Origin: Bursaphelenchus xylophilus | Lineage: Eukaryota > Nematoda > Chromadorea > Rhabditida > Aphelenchoididae | Direction of reading: 5' to 3' | Assembly: GCA_904066235.2 (NCBI GenBank) | Contig: CAJFCV020000006.1 | Location: forward strand, 9,858,001-9,922,000 | Length of the DNA: 64,000 nucleotides | Part shown: positions 31,006 through 43,308 of the stretch, in pieces | Numbering within the stretch: the first letter of the stretch is position 1 | Layout of the letters: every line of letters begins with the position of its first letter | Notes under the pieces: model-generated | Databases searched by the model: none | What the model saw: only the letters and a program-made list of their open reading frames with translations | What the model was told of the DNA's origin: nothing | Position numbers and translations under genes: made by a program

Positions 31006-31613
31006 CCCAAAAAACTTCACAGATTCTCCATCGATCTGAATTGGAGAAAAAGGGTCGAGTTCAGCGGGTTGTAATGCAATTACAGCCGCGATTTTAATCA
31101 ATTTTCACGCCGAAGTGATTAAAACAGGGCAATATTCGAACGATGTTGACTCAGTTGGCTCGGAAATGAGTGGAACGGCCGTTTCCACGACATTTCACGT
31201 TATTTTAGGGACTAAATCATCGCTTTCGGGAGAAAGATAGCAAGATTTTTAATCATGGAGAATATAACTTTTTCTTCAAAATCGCCAAAAATCCCTTCCA
31301 AATTACAAAACATGCCCCCAAATATGTATTACAACTCATAATCCTCTTATTTCTACAAAACATTGGCCGCAAAATGCATTTCCGCCCCGATTTCTCTATG
31401 AAAAAACGCTGCGGACTCATTTCTTATGCGAATATCAATTAGCTATTCGATCTAAATATTATACTATTGAATAAACGATCAAAATATCACTTTATCAACA
31501 AGGAACAAGGGGAAATCAACAAAAAAATTATATTGTAGTAGGTGAATTGAACGGAAAAATTCAGCTTCCCAGTGGAAGGAAGAATTTGTTCCAAGAGAGT
31601 GCCGATGAGCCGA
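31006..31613. other. gap between LAPTM-like and CCDC86-like genes
   Basis: No coding region is supported. The minus frame from 31101 to 31006 lacks an ATG and is probably 5' UTR of the LAPTM-like gene. Confidence 0.4.
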
Positions 31614-32299
31614 TTACTCCTAAACGCAAATAAATCGGAAAAAATAAAACTTACCGTAACTGTACGCTGAGCAATTTCAGTGGTATCCATCTTCTTGATA
31701 GTTTTCAATTGTTTCTTCTTCAATCTCTTCAGCTTCTCTGTGTTCTTGATAACTTGGACAATCTCGGACTTGGCAATATTCGCTTTTCTTCTTTCTTCAT
31801 TCTCCTTTCTCTTGGCTATCTTTTCGGCTCGCTCTTGTGCCAAGTTATCTCTAATTTGTTGCTGCAACTTCTTCGCATTCTCCAACTCAGCCTTCTTCTT
31901 CATTTTTACAGCCCATTTTGTGTGTAGAGGACGGTCCTTCACGATATGAGACGAGCTAAATGAGAAAAAGCATAAAACGTATATTATCCATGGCAAGGCC
32001 TAGGAAAACGGGCAATAAAAGCTTTTCGAACGAAAAACCCGTAGGTCTCAACATTCATCAATCTGACTTGACCAAGATCGAGCTATTAACCACATGTTCC
32101 ATTTTGCTTTTGACCAAAATGTTGGAGAAAACACCAAATTATATTCGTAACGTCTAAAGTTCAAAAAAACAATAAAAAATTCTCACCGTTCCTTCTGAAC
32201 ATTCTTCCACCATCGATTAGACTTGTTTGTGGGCACTAATTTTTCCGTTTTGATCTCCTTTTGCTCGTTTGATTCGACTTCCATCTGAGTTTCAGTCAT
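31614..32299 (-). CDS. CCDC86: CCDC86/Cgr1-family coiled-coil protein, ribosome biogenesis
   Basis: Three exons (32299-32187, 31955-31655 and 31619-31614) give 139 residues. After a charged N-terminus (MTETQMEVESNEQK...SNRWWKNVQKER) comes the family core: KDRPLHTKWAVKMKKKAEL, a long basic coiled coil, and the signature VQVIKNTEKLKRLKKKQLK-TIKKMD. Yeast Cgr1 and human CCDC86 (cyclon) are nucleolar proteins linked to 60S rRNA processing. The protein is much shorter than human CCDC86 because it lacks the long N-terminal extension, as yeast Cgr1 does. The last exon contributes only a Glu codon and the stop; without that splice the frame runs on to 31487. Confidence 0.85.
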
Positions 32300-34362
32300 T
32301 TTTAGGCCAAATTTGAAAATCTGAAAATTTAATATCAAAAATAATATAAAAGCGGATAATATTGAATAAGGCGCACGTAAAAATACACAAATAAGGAAGC
32401 TGAACGTATTTTATTTTCAAGAGTTCTCGATAATCGCGATAAAAATCCCAAAAATAAAAAAAAATAAAATTCCAATAATTCCCGGACACTTCGTCCAACG
32501 AAATGTCACAATCGATTTCCTCGAGCCAGGCATTTTTTCAGCTTGGAATTCCATGAATTCGTTAGTTTCCCGCCGAAGAAGGCTTGTTTTTTCGTAAAAC
32601 TTGTGTTCGTGTATTAGTTTACAGGATTTTGCGGGGTGTCTGGCACCAAATGCCCTCCGGATGACCCGGTGTTTCTATGGAAATCACAGATTTTGTCTCA
32701 ACTTTTTGTTTCTATGAATATTATTATTGTTTTTGGCGTTCTTTGACCGCTTCCGGGTTTCAAACGCATGTCAAGTGATTTCTTAAGAAGGGTTTAATGT
32801 TTTCGAGGTCTGAGCGGCCTTTGGGTGTTCCGAATTTCCACCTGTATATTACACTAGATGTCACGTATAAAACTTGGGGTTGCAGCATAATAATAGGCTT
32901 TAAATTTGAAATTTGATAGTTGAATTTGATCCCGTATGTCTCTTTGATAGTTTTCACGTCATTAAGTGCTGGACAAAGTATGATGTTATAGTACTTTTAG
33001 CCGTTATATTGTGCATGGTCTAAAGGAGAAAAAAAACAAAAAAATATAAGAAGCTATGATCGCAGCCTGAATAAATCTTTCAATACTGGTTTTATTAGAC
33101 CATAATCGGCCTTGTGATAGAGTACGGACCTAATGTATCCTCATCACAAGATTTATATTATTATACTATCAGATCTGGATGTTTTGCAAAAAAGATGCAT
33201 TACTTGATTAGAAAATCTAACTAGATCCTACTTAGCAAACAGTCTTCCAAATTGAGTTACTATGCGAAGCTCTGCACTCCAAATTTCCGTTCGTTTTATT
33301 TCGAAAAAAAGGAGTTGGGAGGTATCAAATAACTGGTTATCGTCGATTTATTTGTTTTTATAGAGCGAACTTTCGAAGTGTATCTGCCAAATCAAGGTTC
33401 TACCTGCTATTTAAAAGTCAAAGCTCATTTTTCGCTATTGAGTTTTGGCTATAATGTAGTTTATGACACCGAGTTGAAGCCGTTTTCGAGGATTAATTTG
33501 ATTTATTTATGGGTTGGGGAAATAGACTTTTTTGTGAATGCCTAACCGCGGTTTCGCAGGTATTTGGGAAGATGGAGAGGGCGGAATTTGAAATATAATA
33601 CCAGATTATATTATAGTAGACGATCTGGCCGGACGTTTTTTTTTGTGGGGTTTAAATTAATTCTAGGTACGTCAAAGTTGTTGTAAATAATATTTTATGC
33701 TCTTGAACGTTTAAAAAATATCAAATTATTGCAAAAAATTGAGTAAAAATAAAAATTATAATTTTGAGAAATGGCTTGCGACTTTATTTCTTGCGATTTT
33801 TTCGCCCGCTAAGTTGCCAATACCCCATAATTATACTGCCCAACTCATGCGGAGCGAAATTACAGCGACCGCGCAATTGGATTAGGCCGAGAATTCGGCG
33901 CTGACCCCCCGAAAACTGGAATGGGGTACTTCGAGATAAAGGGAAATGGAAACATGGAATGGATAATATATTTAATGGGTGATGGCTCCAAATATAGCCC
34001 ATGTTTACACTCGAGTTCCTTTCTTTTGCAGAAGGAGTAAAGTCACAGGGGTTTTGAGATCATTTGGTTGAAAATGAGTTTTTTTCGAAAGGTTTTAAGA
34101 TTAATGGTGTTTTAAAAGGATAATAATGGGGTTTTTGATGTCATGTTGTACTATCAGCTGTTGAAATGAAGGTGTGACGACAGGGGGTTTTTAAAAGAGG
34201 TTGAAAATGAAAATTGGAGGAGGTTTTATCCCTCAAATACTCTTTTTTTTTCTCTGAAAGTATCGGAAATAAGGTGATTTGAGGGCAACTTTCTAATCGG
34301 CTGACTTCTACCCTAATTGGTTTTGTACTGGCGCGTAGAGCAAAACAATACCATGTTTTTTA

Positions 34363-34625
34363 CAAGGAAAGTACTTCAATGGAGTCTGGAGTTGTAGGTC
34401 CAGACATATATCAAAAAAAAAAGCTGCAAAAATGCTGATTAGGAATATGTAAAAATTAGCTGCGTTTGCGTGGTGTTGTGAGAAAAGTTGTGACGCTTTT
34501 TTCCCCTATGCAAACTAAAATTGAGCAGCTAATTTTTACATATTCTTGTTCATCATAATTTTGCGTATTTTTTGATATATGTCTCGTCCTATTACCCCAG
34601 ACTGTGTAGAAGTACTTTGCTTGTC
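34363..34625. mobile_element. TIR element, ACAAGGAAAGTACTT family, about 260 bp
   Basis: The left end ACAAGGAAAGTACTTCAATGG pairs with the right end AGAAGTACTTTGCTTGT; the inner arms AGACATATATCAAAAAA and TTTTTTGATATATGTCTC and GGAATATGTAAAAATTAGC and GCTAATTTTTACATATTC also pair. It shares ends with the element at 50631-51224. Confidence 0.65.
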
Positions 34626-35882
34626 AAAAAAATGTGTGAAGTAGAATCATTAATGGAGATTTTCTATTATTTTTTCGACTTCCAACATGCATATTTTTTG
34701 ACTCTGGCGCAATATTGTCAGTTTTGTCGCTTGAGAGATTAGGAAATTCCCTCAAAGTCGGAGAATCCCCCAAAGAAATTGTTCGTGCCCAGATTACGGC
34801 TGTAATTTCTTGCAGACTTTTACATAAGGATAACCTAAATGCCCTCGCTAACAGAATCCACATGTTACATACTTCCTCTGGAAGCTAATGAACAAGGGGG
34901 ATTAGTGCGTTTTGAATGATTAATTCTTTCGCAGAGCTCAGACGGTTCTCATTTTCCTCTGCCGCATCGACTACTCCCATCTGATATGTATGTTCCGTTG
35001 AAGGGGAAATCTTGAAGGAAAAAGTCAGCCACTGTTGCCCTCCCATTTCGAGGAGGAACTCCCATTTCGAGGTCCCCCGAAAAAAGTGAAAAATTCCGGT
35101 CGCCTGAGGGTGTATTTTTTTACACAGACGGCTAAAGAGTGTGAAAGGTTATAGGTCAAAAATGGTTGATGTTTCAAGATGGTCTCTGATGGATTTGGAT
35201 TTGAAAATGATGTTTTTTGCGTTGTGGTGCTCCTGTCGTAGTTTGTTATCGGTGTTCCGGGCTATTCTTCCCTTCGTTTGTCAGGATGTCGAAGACGGAA
35301 TCCGTCAAAGTTGGTCTGTGAAGTCTTTGAATATTGCCCATTCTACCCTTTTAGACATCTTCGAACTCTCGAATTGGCGATCTATGGCGTTTCCTCGTAT
35401 ATTCCTTCCCGATATTGTTTTCTCCTAGAAATGCCAGTTTTTCGGAGAATAATGTTGTTTATTGTCAGTAATAGCGGCTTTTACTCGAGTATTCCTCTTT
35501 ATTTATTGGCTAACACTGTGGCTCCATTCCCATTCCTTATCGCCATCAATCTTCGGGTCTAAATTCATTATTCGCACCATTCACTTGACGACTCTTGGCC
35601 TTGAAGGAAGAGGGTATTGTTGCGTCGCGAATATGAGCCAAACGGACCTACGCGCCCTCGATAGGATTGATGTGCAAGTGCACTTGTCCTGTCGAGTGAA
35701 CTTTGGCATCGGTTTCGCATGGAATTGGATGGGAAACGCAAAAGGTTATTTGGAGATTTTTGCATTTTTCATCTGAAGAAAAACGCCGCCATCCTTGCCC
35801 TATGGGTTTTCGGACTCGCAAAAGGGCGCGTATGTTTCATGGCCAAGAAAAGAAGGTCCTATCTCTCCCCCTCCTCCCTAAA

Positions 35883-36463
35883 TTAACCATAATCGCGGCG
35901 GTGTTCTTCTCTTGCCTGACTTTTCGTCCATCCTTTTTCGTCCTTGTTTGCGGTTTGGAAATTTAATCGTCCCGAGGTTTGATAGTCTCTAGATCTATGC
36001 CAATTTGACTATCAGCTTCTTTCCAAGGCGGGTTTTTTTCTTTTTTCTGGATTGTAATATAGCTGAAAGCTTGTATAATTGAAAATGGAATCTTCCTGCT
36101 TTGAAAAATCTGGGAAGTCTACTTGGTCATCCAATTTTCATAAAAGTCCATTCCATCCGCGAAGTCTCTGGTGTAGTTTCGACGACTTTGCGGACGGACT
36201 AGTATGAAAATTGGATGATCAAGTAGGTTCCCCAGATTTTTCAAAGCAGGAAGATTCCCATTTTAATCCTACAAGCTTTCAGCTATATTACAATCCAGAA
36301 AAAAGAAAAAAACTCACGCCTTGGAAAGAAGCTGGTACTCAAATTGGCATAGATCTAGAGACTATCAAACCTCGGGCGATTAAATTTCCAAACCGCAAAC
36401 AAGGACAAAAAAAGATGGACGAAAAGTCAGGCAAGGGAAGAACACCGCCGCGATTATGGTTAA
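35883..36463. repeat. long palindrome, arms about 258 bp
   Basis: The left arm (35883-36141, from TTAACCATAATCGCGGCGG to CATCCAATTTTCAT) is repeated in inverted order at 36205-36463. The spacer is about 63 bp. Pairing is nearly perfect with a few mismatches. It is probably a foldback element. Confidence 0.8.
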
Positions 36464-37291
36464 TTGGCATAGATCTGACTGGTACTTACTTGGTCAGGCA
36501 AAGCAGAAGTTCCTTTATCAAAAGGTGTAAACCGAAATTTTTCGCAATTATTTGTTTGAAGATGCCCCCGCCAGTCGATTATTGTCTAATTTTTGCATGG
36601 GGAGCTCAGCTCCTATCCAGATTTAATGAAACCCCCTCTTCCCCCCTGGTTAATCCTCTTTTTCGGATTTTGAAACATCGCTCTCATTCGAATATCAGTT
36701 TTTATTACGCTCATTCTGTCACGAAGCATGCGTTTTTTGGATATTTTGTGGCCGACAAATTGGCCCATAGAGGATTGCGGATCGTTCTTTTTTGAGATAT
36801 TCTCTTGATCTTTGCCGAAGTGGTCAATCTCAAACGCCCCTTTGGTTTGGAGAGCAGAGTGTTGGAAGTAGTGATGTTTCTGCTGTTTTGATGAGAAAAA
36901 TTTTGTAATGAATCACGTGTGCTGTCTGAAAATTCTTTTTAGGGTAGTGTAAAAATAACTGCCGGAAGCGCTGGCTGACCAATTTTCAATAAAAAATTGG
37001 AAAAGCAAGCAAGTTTATTGATCTACGCCAGATAGATCAATAAATAATATATTATACCTATCTGGTTTTTAATATACAAATACTAAACCTACAACCGAAT
37101 TAAAAAAGATATTGACAAAAACAAGTCTTCTACAACCGATTGAACTTTAGGGATATTCGGGCGTATTTTGAAAGTGCTTTTGCGAAAAATCATTATGGAT
37201 AATGCACTCTCGAGATAAGTTTGATCCGGATTTGATTTTCTGAGGTCCTTTTATTCGCTGTGATTGCCAGGTTTTGTGGATTTCGATCACC

Positions 37292-37883
37292 ATGGGCTCT
37301 GTTAGGCTGTGTTCTGTTTTATTGCTCTTTAATTTTTCTTGTTTGGAAAATGTAAGGGGTCAAGGTGCAGTGAATTGCTACAGTTTGCCATGCATTACGA
37401 ATGACGAATGCGCAAAGTCGTAAGTAGTGTTACTAACATGTGTTGAAAAATTGGACAAGGTAACAGCCTCGGGTTTTCAGAGGGTGCGGATGCCGTCAAG
37501 GCGATTCCCTTGTTTGCGCACCGTTTCGGTACTGCACTTGCATGGCAAATTTAAACCTGCTCCCACCGCCACCACAACAGGCGCCACCTGCGTCTACAGC
37601 TGCTCCAGTCCCGACGGGAGCAGCGGTTGCGCAACCGCAACCCTCAGCGGGACCGGCTCCATCTGGAGCGCCAGCGTCAGGGGCGCCACCCTCGTCTGGT
37701 ACGTCTGCTAATCCATTAGCGAATAGCAATGTGCCGAAGCCGTCCGGTGCGCCTGCCTCGTCCGCCGCTCCCTCGCCTGTCTCCGGTGTACCACAAGCTT
37801 CAGTCGGATCAGTTTCGACTGGTGCATCGACGACTGGACCCTCTTTATCGGGCTCCAATCAAACACAACCCCCAGTGGGTTAA
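37292..37883 (+). CDS. small secreted Cys-rich protein with Pro/Ala/Ser-rich tail (176 aa)
   Basis: Two exons, 37292-37419 and 37481-37883, join in phase. A signal peptide (MGSVRLCSVLLLFNFSCLE) is followed by a compact Cys domain: CYSLPCITNDECAKSGCGCRQGD, then CAPFRYCTCM (nine cysteines or so). The remaining 110 residues are a disordered PPPPQQAPP/SGAPASGAP repeat. An AATAAA lies at 38029-38034. The domain resembles secreted nematode knottin-like peptides with a stalk; the function is unknown. Confidence 0.65.
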
Positions 37884-38236
37884 TTAGATTATTTGCAACC
37901 GGATGCATCATCGGCAACAGAGATTTCTGTTACACCATAATTTAGCATTGTTTTCATGGTTTATTTCATCTGGTTTGTGTCGCCAACTTTTTTGTGGTAC
38001 AATATATTTGTAAAACGCTCATTTTTTGAATAAAGACTTGGATAGCTGATTAAATAACTCCTATATTCGGTAGGGATCTTGGGTTGCTCGTAATTCCGGA
38101 TTGATGGAGTCTCCCAGGTTAATCCTCTTTAAGATTTTAAAGATATCCTTCCCATTCCTGTATCAGACTCGATTCTTCTAGAAGCACGTGCCCTTGAACG
38201 TGTTGTCGTTGACTGAGCTGATGATAAAGTTTAATA

Positions 38237-38320
38237 GTCCGTTTGCAAAGTCGTGGAGTGATTTTGGCGACATGCACTATTCGTGGCGCAAAAATCACTC
38301 CAGCGCCTTTGCGAACGGAC
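38237..38320. mobile_element. 84-bp TA-flanked palindrome (GTCCGTTTGCAAAG ends)
   Basis: GTCCGTTTGCAAAGTCG...GGAGTGATTTTGGCG pairs with CGCAAAAATCACTCCAGCGCCTTTGC-GAACGGAC. Its left flank is TA. Its ends resemble those of unit E1 at 20327 (GTCCTTCCGTAAAGTCGCTGG). Confidence 0.65.
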
Positions 38321-38498
38321 AGTACAAGGCGATTGATAAAATGCGTGTTCTTTTTTAAGGCACAGTGCATTTCACATCCTCCTAACGGTGTTAATACATT
38401 GTACGCCCACAAGTAAAAATACACGCACTCTATGAACCACTGGTAATAGCCTGTGTGATTGTAAAGACAAGCCTGAGCCACTTAATCTCGCTGAGCTG

Positions 38499-38552
38499 GA
38501 TTGGTTCAAGGAAAACAATACCGAAATTGATATTGTTTTCCTTGAACCAATC
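38499..38552. repeat. perfect 22-bp hairpin with 10-base loop
   Basis: GATTGGTTCAAGGAAAACAATA (38499-38520, 22 bases; core GGTTCAAGGAAAACAATA) is followed by CCGAAATTGA and then the exact reverse complement (38531-38552). It may be a small foldback or a source of small RNA; there is no direct evidence for transcription. Confidence 0.6.
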
Positions 38553-38861
38553 TCTGGGACAACATTCGGAGGGCAAGAAGTTGTTTAACCTCCGGCATTT
38601 CCGTCCCCAAACACGGTCCGCTTAATATAGGCTGGCCTTAATGAATTCTCCTCCAATATTTGACCAAGCCGAATGTTTGCACGGTCAAGCAGACTTGTTT
38701 TTCCAAACAGAAGGTCAAGTTTTTTTGGACATTCCCAAAAAAGATTTTTCATCGATTAGTTTATTACACATTTGGCGTCACCTTTATTGCGCTTGGTTTT
38801 TCCGATGCCGCTGACGGTTTCGCTAATTTCTCCAGTATTTTCTCCACTGGAGAGCGTTTTA

Positions 38862-38966
38862 GTATTTTCATAAAGTGCATGGACATTAGTCGCGCACCCT
38901 ACACAAAAACCCCCACAATGCACTGTGCGAAAGTGGGAAAAACGTCCATGCACTTTATGAAAATGC
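38862..38966. mobile_element. 105-bp TA-flanked palindrome with one GCACTGTGC
   Basis: GTATTTTCATAAAGTGCATGGAC at the left pairs with GTCCATGCACTTTATGAAAATGC at the right, with TA on both sides. The centre holds GCACTGTGC, as in the chain at 20.3-22.1 kb. Confidence 0.65.
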
Positions 38967-39230
38967 TAATAGCCGGAGGCTCTTAGACCATGTGTTCATT
39001 CAATGCGTCATCCGCATTTCCGGCTCATTGGCACAGTCGGTTATCGAGAGGACATCAGACGAAAATAACGCTCGCCCTTCTTGCTATCTCGCCAAATTTG
39101 CACTTGTTTTGTCGCCAATTCTTTTGGCATCCCTCCATCTCATTTCTGTCTGTCTGTCGGGAAAATAATGAGCACCAGTTGTTGCGCTGATCACGTTGGT
39201 GAAGTGAAAAGGCTAAAAGGTGTCAAGTAT

Positions 39231-39455
39231 ACAGTGAGGGACCTGATCCATTGGCAAAAAAAAGTACCATTTTGAATCCGGGAAGTATCAAAAATGTGGC
39301 AAAATGCTTCCCTCTCCAAGTGAAAAAACTTCGTTTTTAAGGGCGCGCTTTTGAAATCGGTTTTTCACTTGGAGAGGGAGGCATTTTGCCACATTTTTGA
39401 TACCTCCCGGATGCAAAATGATACGTTTTTGCCACTGGATCAGGTCTCTCACTGT
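39231..39455. mobile_element. palindromic MITE, second copy of the 25304 family
   Basis: The left arm CAGTGAGGGACCTGATCCAT is inverted as ATGGATC-type sequence at the right (CACTGGATCAGGTCTCTCACTG). Inner arms share CACTTGGAGAGGGA and GCAAAATG. It is non-coding. Confidence 0.65.
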
Positions 39456-40705
39456 AACTTTGTCCTTCTGTGGTTCAAAGATGTGGCTAGAAATCGGGCT
39501 TTCTGTGCCCGTCTCTCCTCGCTTTCCATAGTCTCTCTTCCGAAAAGTTTGTTGAATTTCTTAGCCCTCCCTGAAAAGCGAGAGCTACAATTTTTAAGGA
39601 GTGTGGCTTAGTAGCTTAGCTTTGAGGAAGAGTGCATTCCAAGTTTGAGAAGACAATCCGAGATTCGCCTCACAACGATTTCCATGTTGTAGTAGGCATC
39701 AATCTTGATCCCAAAATTTAAATTTCACCTCTTGTATTTGAAACCTTTGTATTCCATGGTGATTTGTCTATCAAGAAATAGACCTTTGACATAATCTTCG
39801 GTTTAATTTATCATGTCATGATGACGGATTTTTTAGAGCTTCTCTTAAAAACAAAATTTTTTGGTTTTTTGCGAAATTTCCGATCTTTCCTTTGTCGTGA
39901 CTTTCCGAAAAGCATCCAGAACCCTGTTATCAGTCCCATAGAACGTCGTCACGACCGTTCCCACCCGATTCATCGCGCCGATTTGGGATGTTTTCACCCC
40001 ACAAAATTCCCCCACACGTGACCGAGAGTGTTTGCATTCTCAGCCGCTCTCTTCACATTATATTTGCCTTTGTTTCATAATTTTAGAATCACACTGAGAT
40101 GAGAGGGCGTTTGTGGTTAAACGATTCTATTTGAAAAGTTGAAGAATAATCAATGTAATTATAGGCGAAAATTGAGAAAATAGGTAATAACGGCTTATCT
40201 GCATGTTTAATTAATTCTTCCAGGGTGTTTACGTCTCTCCCTTTTCTTTACATAGCGTGTTATTAGCGGTTTTTCCTTTTGTTTGGCGAAAATTTGTGAT
40301 TAGGCTCGGGGTTTGCCTAGTGTAATGTAATGAAAGGTTTGGAAATGGAGACAAACGTGGTTTTTTGGCAAGAAATATGTATTACGTTACATATTTCTGC
40401 AAAATACTGCACTTTGCACTGTAATTTTGCCATTACCGTGTAATTTTTTACGTAGTGCAACACTTGACCCGTCACGGGTCATCTGTTCTTTTGATGGAGA
40501 AAAAATGGGAACTTTAGTTTTCGTCCCGAATCCAGGCGTTTTTAGTCGAAACCCCACCATTTCGTTGCTATTCGCGGCTTTTGTTACAATATCCGCTCCT
40601 TTGATCCGAGTTTTATTCGATTTATTTCCAGGCAATTGCCCTGCAGTTCGAATGCATTTCAATCGGAGAAGGCCTCGTTGCTAGACACTTCAAGACGGAC
40701 CCATC

Positions 40706-43308
40706 ATGGAAGACGACAAAAAATCAGGCACACGGTAAGTTTTTCGCTTGTGGAGTTTGATTTTAGGCACTAGCTTAGAGGAGATAATGGATATTACACT
40801 TGGTCTAGGAAATCTGATTTATCGTGAACTGGGGGTGTTAGTGTGATTCATAACAGCAAGACAGATTCGTAAACAGGTTTTACAGCGGGTTTTCCGAGAC
40901 CTTGAAGCCGTTTTTTCTTTGATTTAGCTGGATCAAATGCTTGATGTCAACATTGATAAAAATTTATTTTTCTTTCAGGGTATTTAAGAAAACGAGTCCA
41001 AATGGCAAGATCACAACCTATCTCGGTAAACGCGACTTTTTGGATCGCGGGACGTCAGTTGATCTCATTGGTATGTTTGTTTTTCCCCCATTTTCTTCAA
41101 ATTTTAGGCTAATATCCCCATTCCGGAAATATTGAAATATTTTTAGACGGAATGGTCCTCATCGACGAAGAGTATCTAAAACAGAACAAAAAGGTCACAG
41201 TGCAGTTACTCGCAGCGTTCCGGTATGGTCGCGAAGATCTGGACGTGCTAGGACTAACTTTTCGAAAAGACCTCATCAGCCAATTCTTTCAAGTATACCC
41301 ACCGACGGAAGCGCCTAGACCATGTACACGGCTGCAGGAACGACTGCAGAAGAAGTTGGGATCAAACGCTTTTCCGTTTTGGTTTGAAATTCCACCAAAT
41401 TCCGCGTCATCAGTCACTTTGCAGGTATGAATAATGTAATATTTTCTTTGGATGGGTGTTTTTATATGAGGAATGATAGTGTATGGACTTTAAAGAGTTG
41501 GAAATGTCAATTAAAACCCAATGTGTGTAAAAATTTTGTCATTTCAGCCTGCCCCTGGGGATACGGGAAAGCCTTGTGGCGTGGATTACGAATTAAAGAC
41601 CATCGTTGGAAATGATTCCATGGAAAAGCCGAAGAAACAGTAAGTTTTGACATCATATTATCACATGAAAATTATAAAATGGAAATGGGTAAAGGATTTG
41701 GAGATTTGGGATGTTATCCATGCTAGATTAGCATTTTGAAATCTCAAAAAAATGCCCTTAAAATAATATTTTCAGTAACTCTGTACGACTCGCCATCCGT
41801 AAACTCACATACGCACCCATGATCAAACGCCCTCAACCGATGATCGATGTAAACAAAGAGTTCATAATTTCACCTGGGGTCCTTCATCTTGAAGCGTCAT
41901 TGGACCGAGAAGTAAGTGGTTTATTTTTGAGTTTCTGTATTTAGATTGAAGAGGAGTCTATGAGAGAGATTTTGGAAGGGGTTCGGATATAGCCCAGCTT
42001 GTCGTGGTCGTGAAATTGACCGTTGTTTGAAATAAAAAGTGATTTTTTGACAAGAAATAGACAAAAATTTGAAATTTTGGCATAGTTAGTGGGTGAAGTG
42101 TATACGAAGCGTTGTTATTATCATTTTGGGAGGATTTACGACTCAAATAATTAATTCGATTTTAGATGTACTACCACGGCGAGTCGATATCCGTCAACGT
42201 TCACGTCCAAAACAACAGCAGCCGCACCGTGAAGAAGATCAAAGTGTCGGTGGTCCAAGTCGCGGACATTTGCATTTTCACCACCGCCTCCTACACTTGC
42301 GATGTGGACAAAGTGGAGTCCACGGAGGGCTTCCCGATCGGCCCCGGGTCCACTTTGTCCAAGGTCTACACCCTATGCCCATTGCTCTCCAAAAACAAGG
42401 ATAAACGCGGATTGGCGCTGGATGGACAACTGAAACACGAAGATACGAATCTAGCATCGTCTACCATGAATCCATCCCTCTCACAGCCGGGCAGAGAAAA
42501 TCTTGGGATAGTGGTCATGTACAAGGTAAAAATCAGGCTGATGATCGCCGGCCCTTTGGGCGGCGAACTCAGCGCTGAACTGCCCTTCACTTTGAGCCAT
42601 GCCAAACCGGCAGACGAAATTCAGGAGCCAAAAACACCGAAACCGATGAGTGAGAGAAGTATTAATGAGAACGACCCCATTTTTGACGTGGATTTGATCG
42701 AATTTGGCGAGTAAGTTGAAAATTAATGGAGGATTTGGTGGGAAATTAGTGTTGAGAGGAGCAGTAGATACTGTAGAATCGATAGGAATGAAATTTCAAG
42801 AAAAAATTTAGGGCCATAAAAAGAGATGAGCTGATTTTTATATTGATTTAGACATTTAGTGGGTCGATTTTTTAATTTGATCTACAGTGGAAGATTGAAG
42901 CGAAATTTGGTGGGAAATGGGTTTAAGGTTTTGTAATATAGCCTGTAGAAGAAGATATAGTGGATTTCGGAATATTATTTTTTGGTAGAAAGATAATATG
43001 GACAATTTTTTACCTTGTTATAGGGGATTTTGAAGTAAATTTTAAAATTTTTGGTGTTTTTCAGAAGTGATGATGAAGCCGATGATGACGATATCGTTTT
43101 TGAAGATTTTGCCAGACTCCGAGTGCGAGGAACCGACTCTGAAAATCGTAAGTCACCTTTTATTTATCGAAATTTGAGATTTTTTGAGTGGTTTTTTAAA
43201 AAAAGAGCTGTAAATAGGACTTTTTTTTATTTGAATACTAATTTTTTTGGCTGAAATTGTAAATCAGGGTGTATTTTAGGCAATGACACTCCCACAAAGC
43301 CGGTCTAG
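40706..43308 (+). CDS. arr-1: beta-arrestin
   Basis: This adaptor binds phosphorylated G-protein-coupled receptors, stops G-protein coupling and directs clathrin-mediated endocytosis. Eight exons join in phase: 40706-40734, 40979-41070, 41147-41424, 41548-41639, 41776-41911, 42166-42710, 43065-43147 and 43280-43308, 427 residues (human beta-arrestins 409-418). The start reads [22 protein letters not shown]. The N-domain has [12 protein letters not shown] and [21 protein letters not shown]. The C-domain has [20 protein letters not shown]. The tail carries the clathrin box DLIEFGE and the AP2-binding [16 protein letters not shown]. All key regions are intact, including the phosphate-sensing basic residues at the start. 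The introns hold a few TATATTAYMC motifs. Confidence 0.95.

Larger units (their letters stand above)
32300..37291. other. 5-kb gene-poor region with scattered hairpins
   Basis: I find no gene that I can support. Open frames at 33784-34002 (-), 34624-34863 (-), 35141-35776 (+) and 36211-36795 (+) have no signal, domain or splicing logic, and the last follows one arm of a palindrome. Supported content is the TIR element at 34363-34625, the palindrome at 35883-36463, and several TATATTAYMC motifs (32845, 33003, 33590, 33960). Confidence 0.5.
37884..40705. other. gene-free region with four small palindromic elements
   Basis: This holds the palindromes at 38237-38320, 38499-38552, 38862-38966 and 39231-39455, plus one end of the TGTCGGGAAAATAAT family at 39147. 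From 39600 to 40700 I see AT-rich DNA, presumably the arrestin promoter. No coding region is supported. Confidence 0.5.

Noticed and set aside
31487..31613. Extension of the CCDC86-like frame to 31487
   Set aside because: The frame stays open past ACG|GTAAGT, but splicing to TTTAG|GAGTAA gives a family-like end. The extension is hydrophobic and unlike the family.
33784..34002. 72-codon frame (-), MGYIWSHHPLN...
   Set aside because: Isolated, without splice partners or recognisable motif.
35141..35776. Overlapping frames (+) with hydrophobic stretches
   Set aside because: Three frames overlap with no consistent splicing or family signature. I could not build a gene.
36211..36795. 194-codon frame (+)
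   Set aside because: It starts in the spacer and runs through the right arm of the palindrome at 35883-36463. It has no domain, splice partner or codon pattern to support it.
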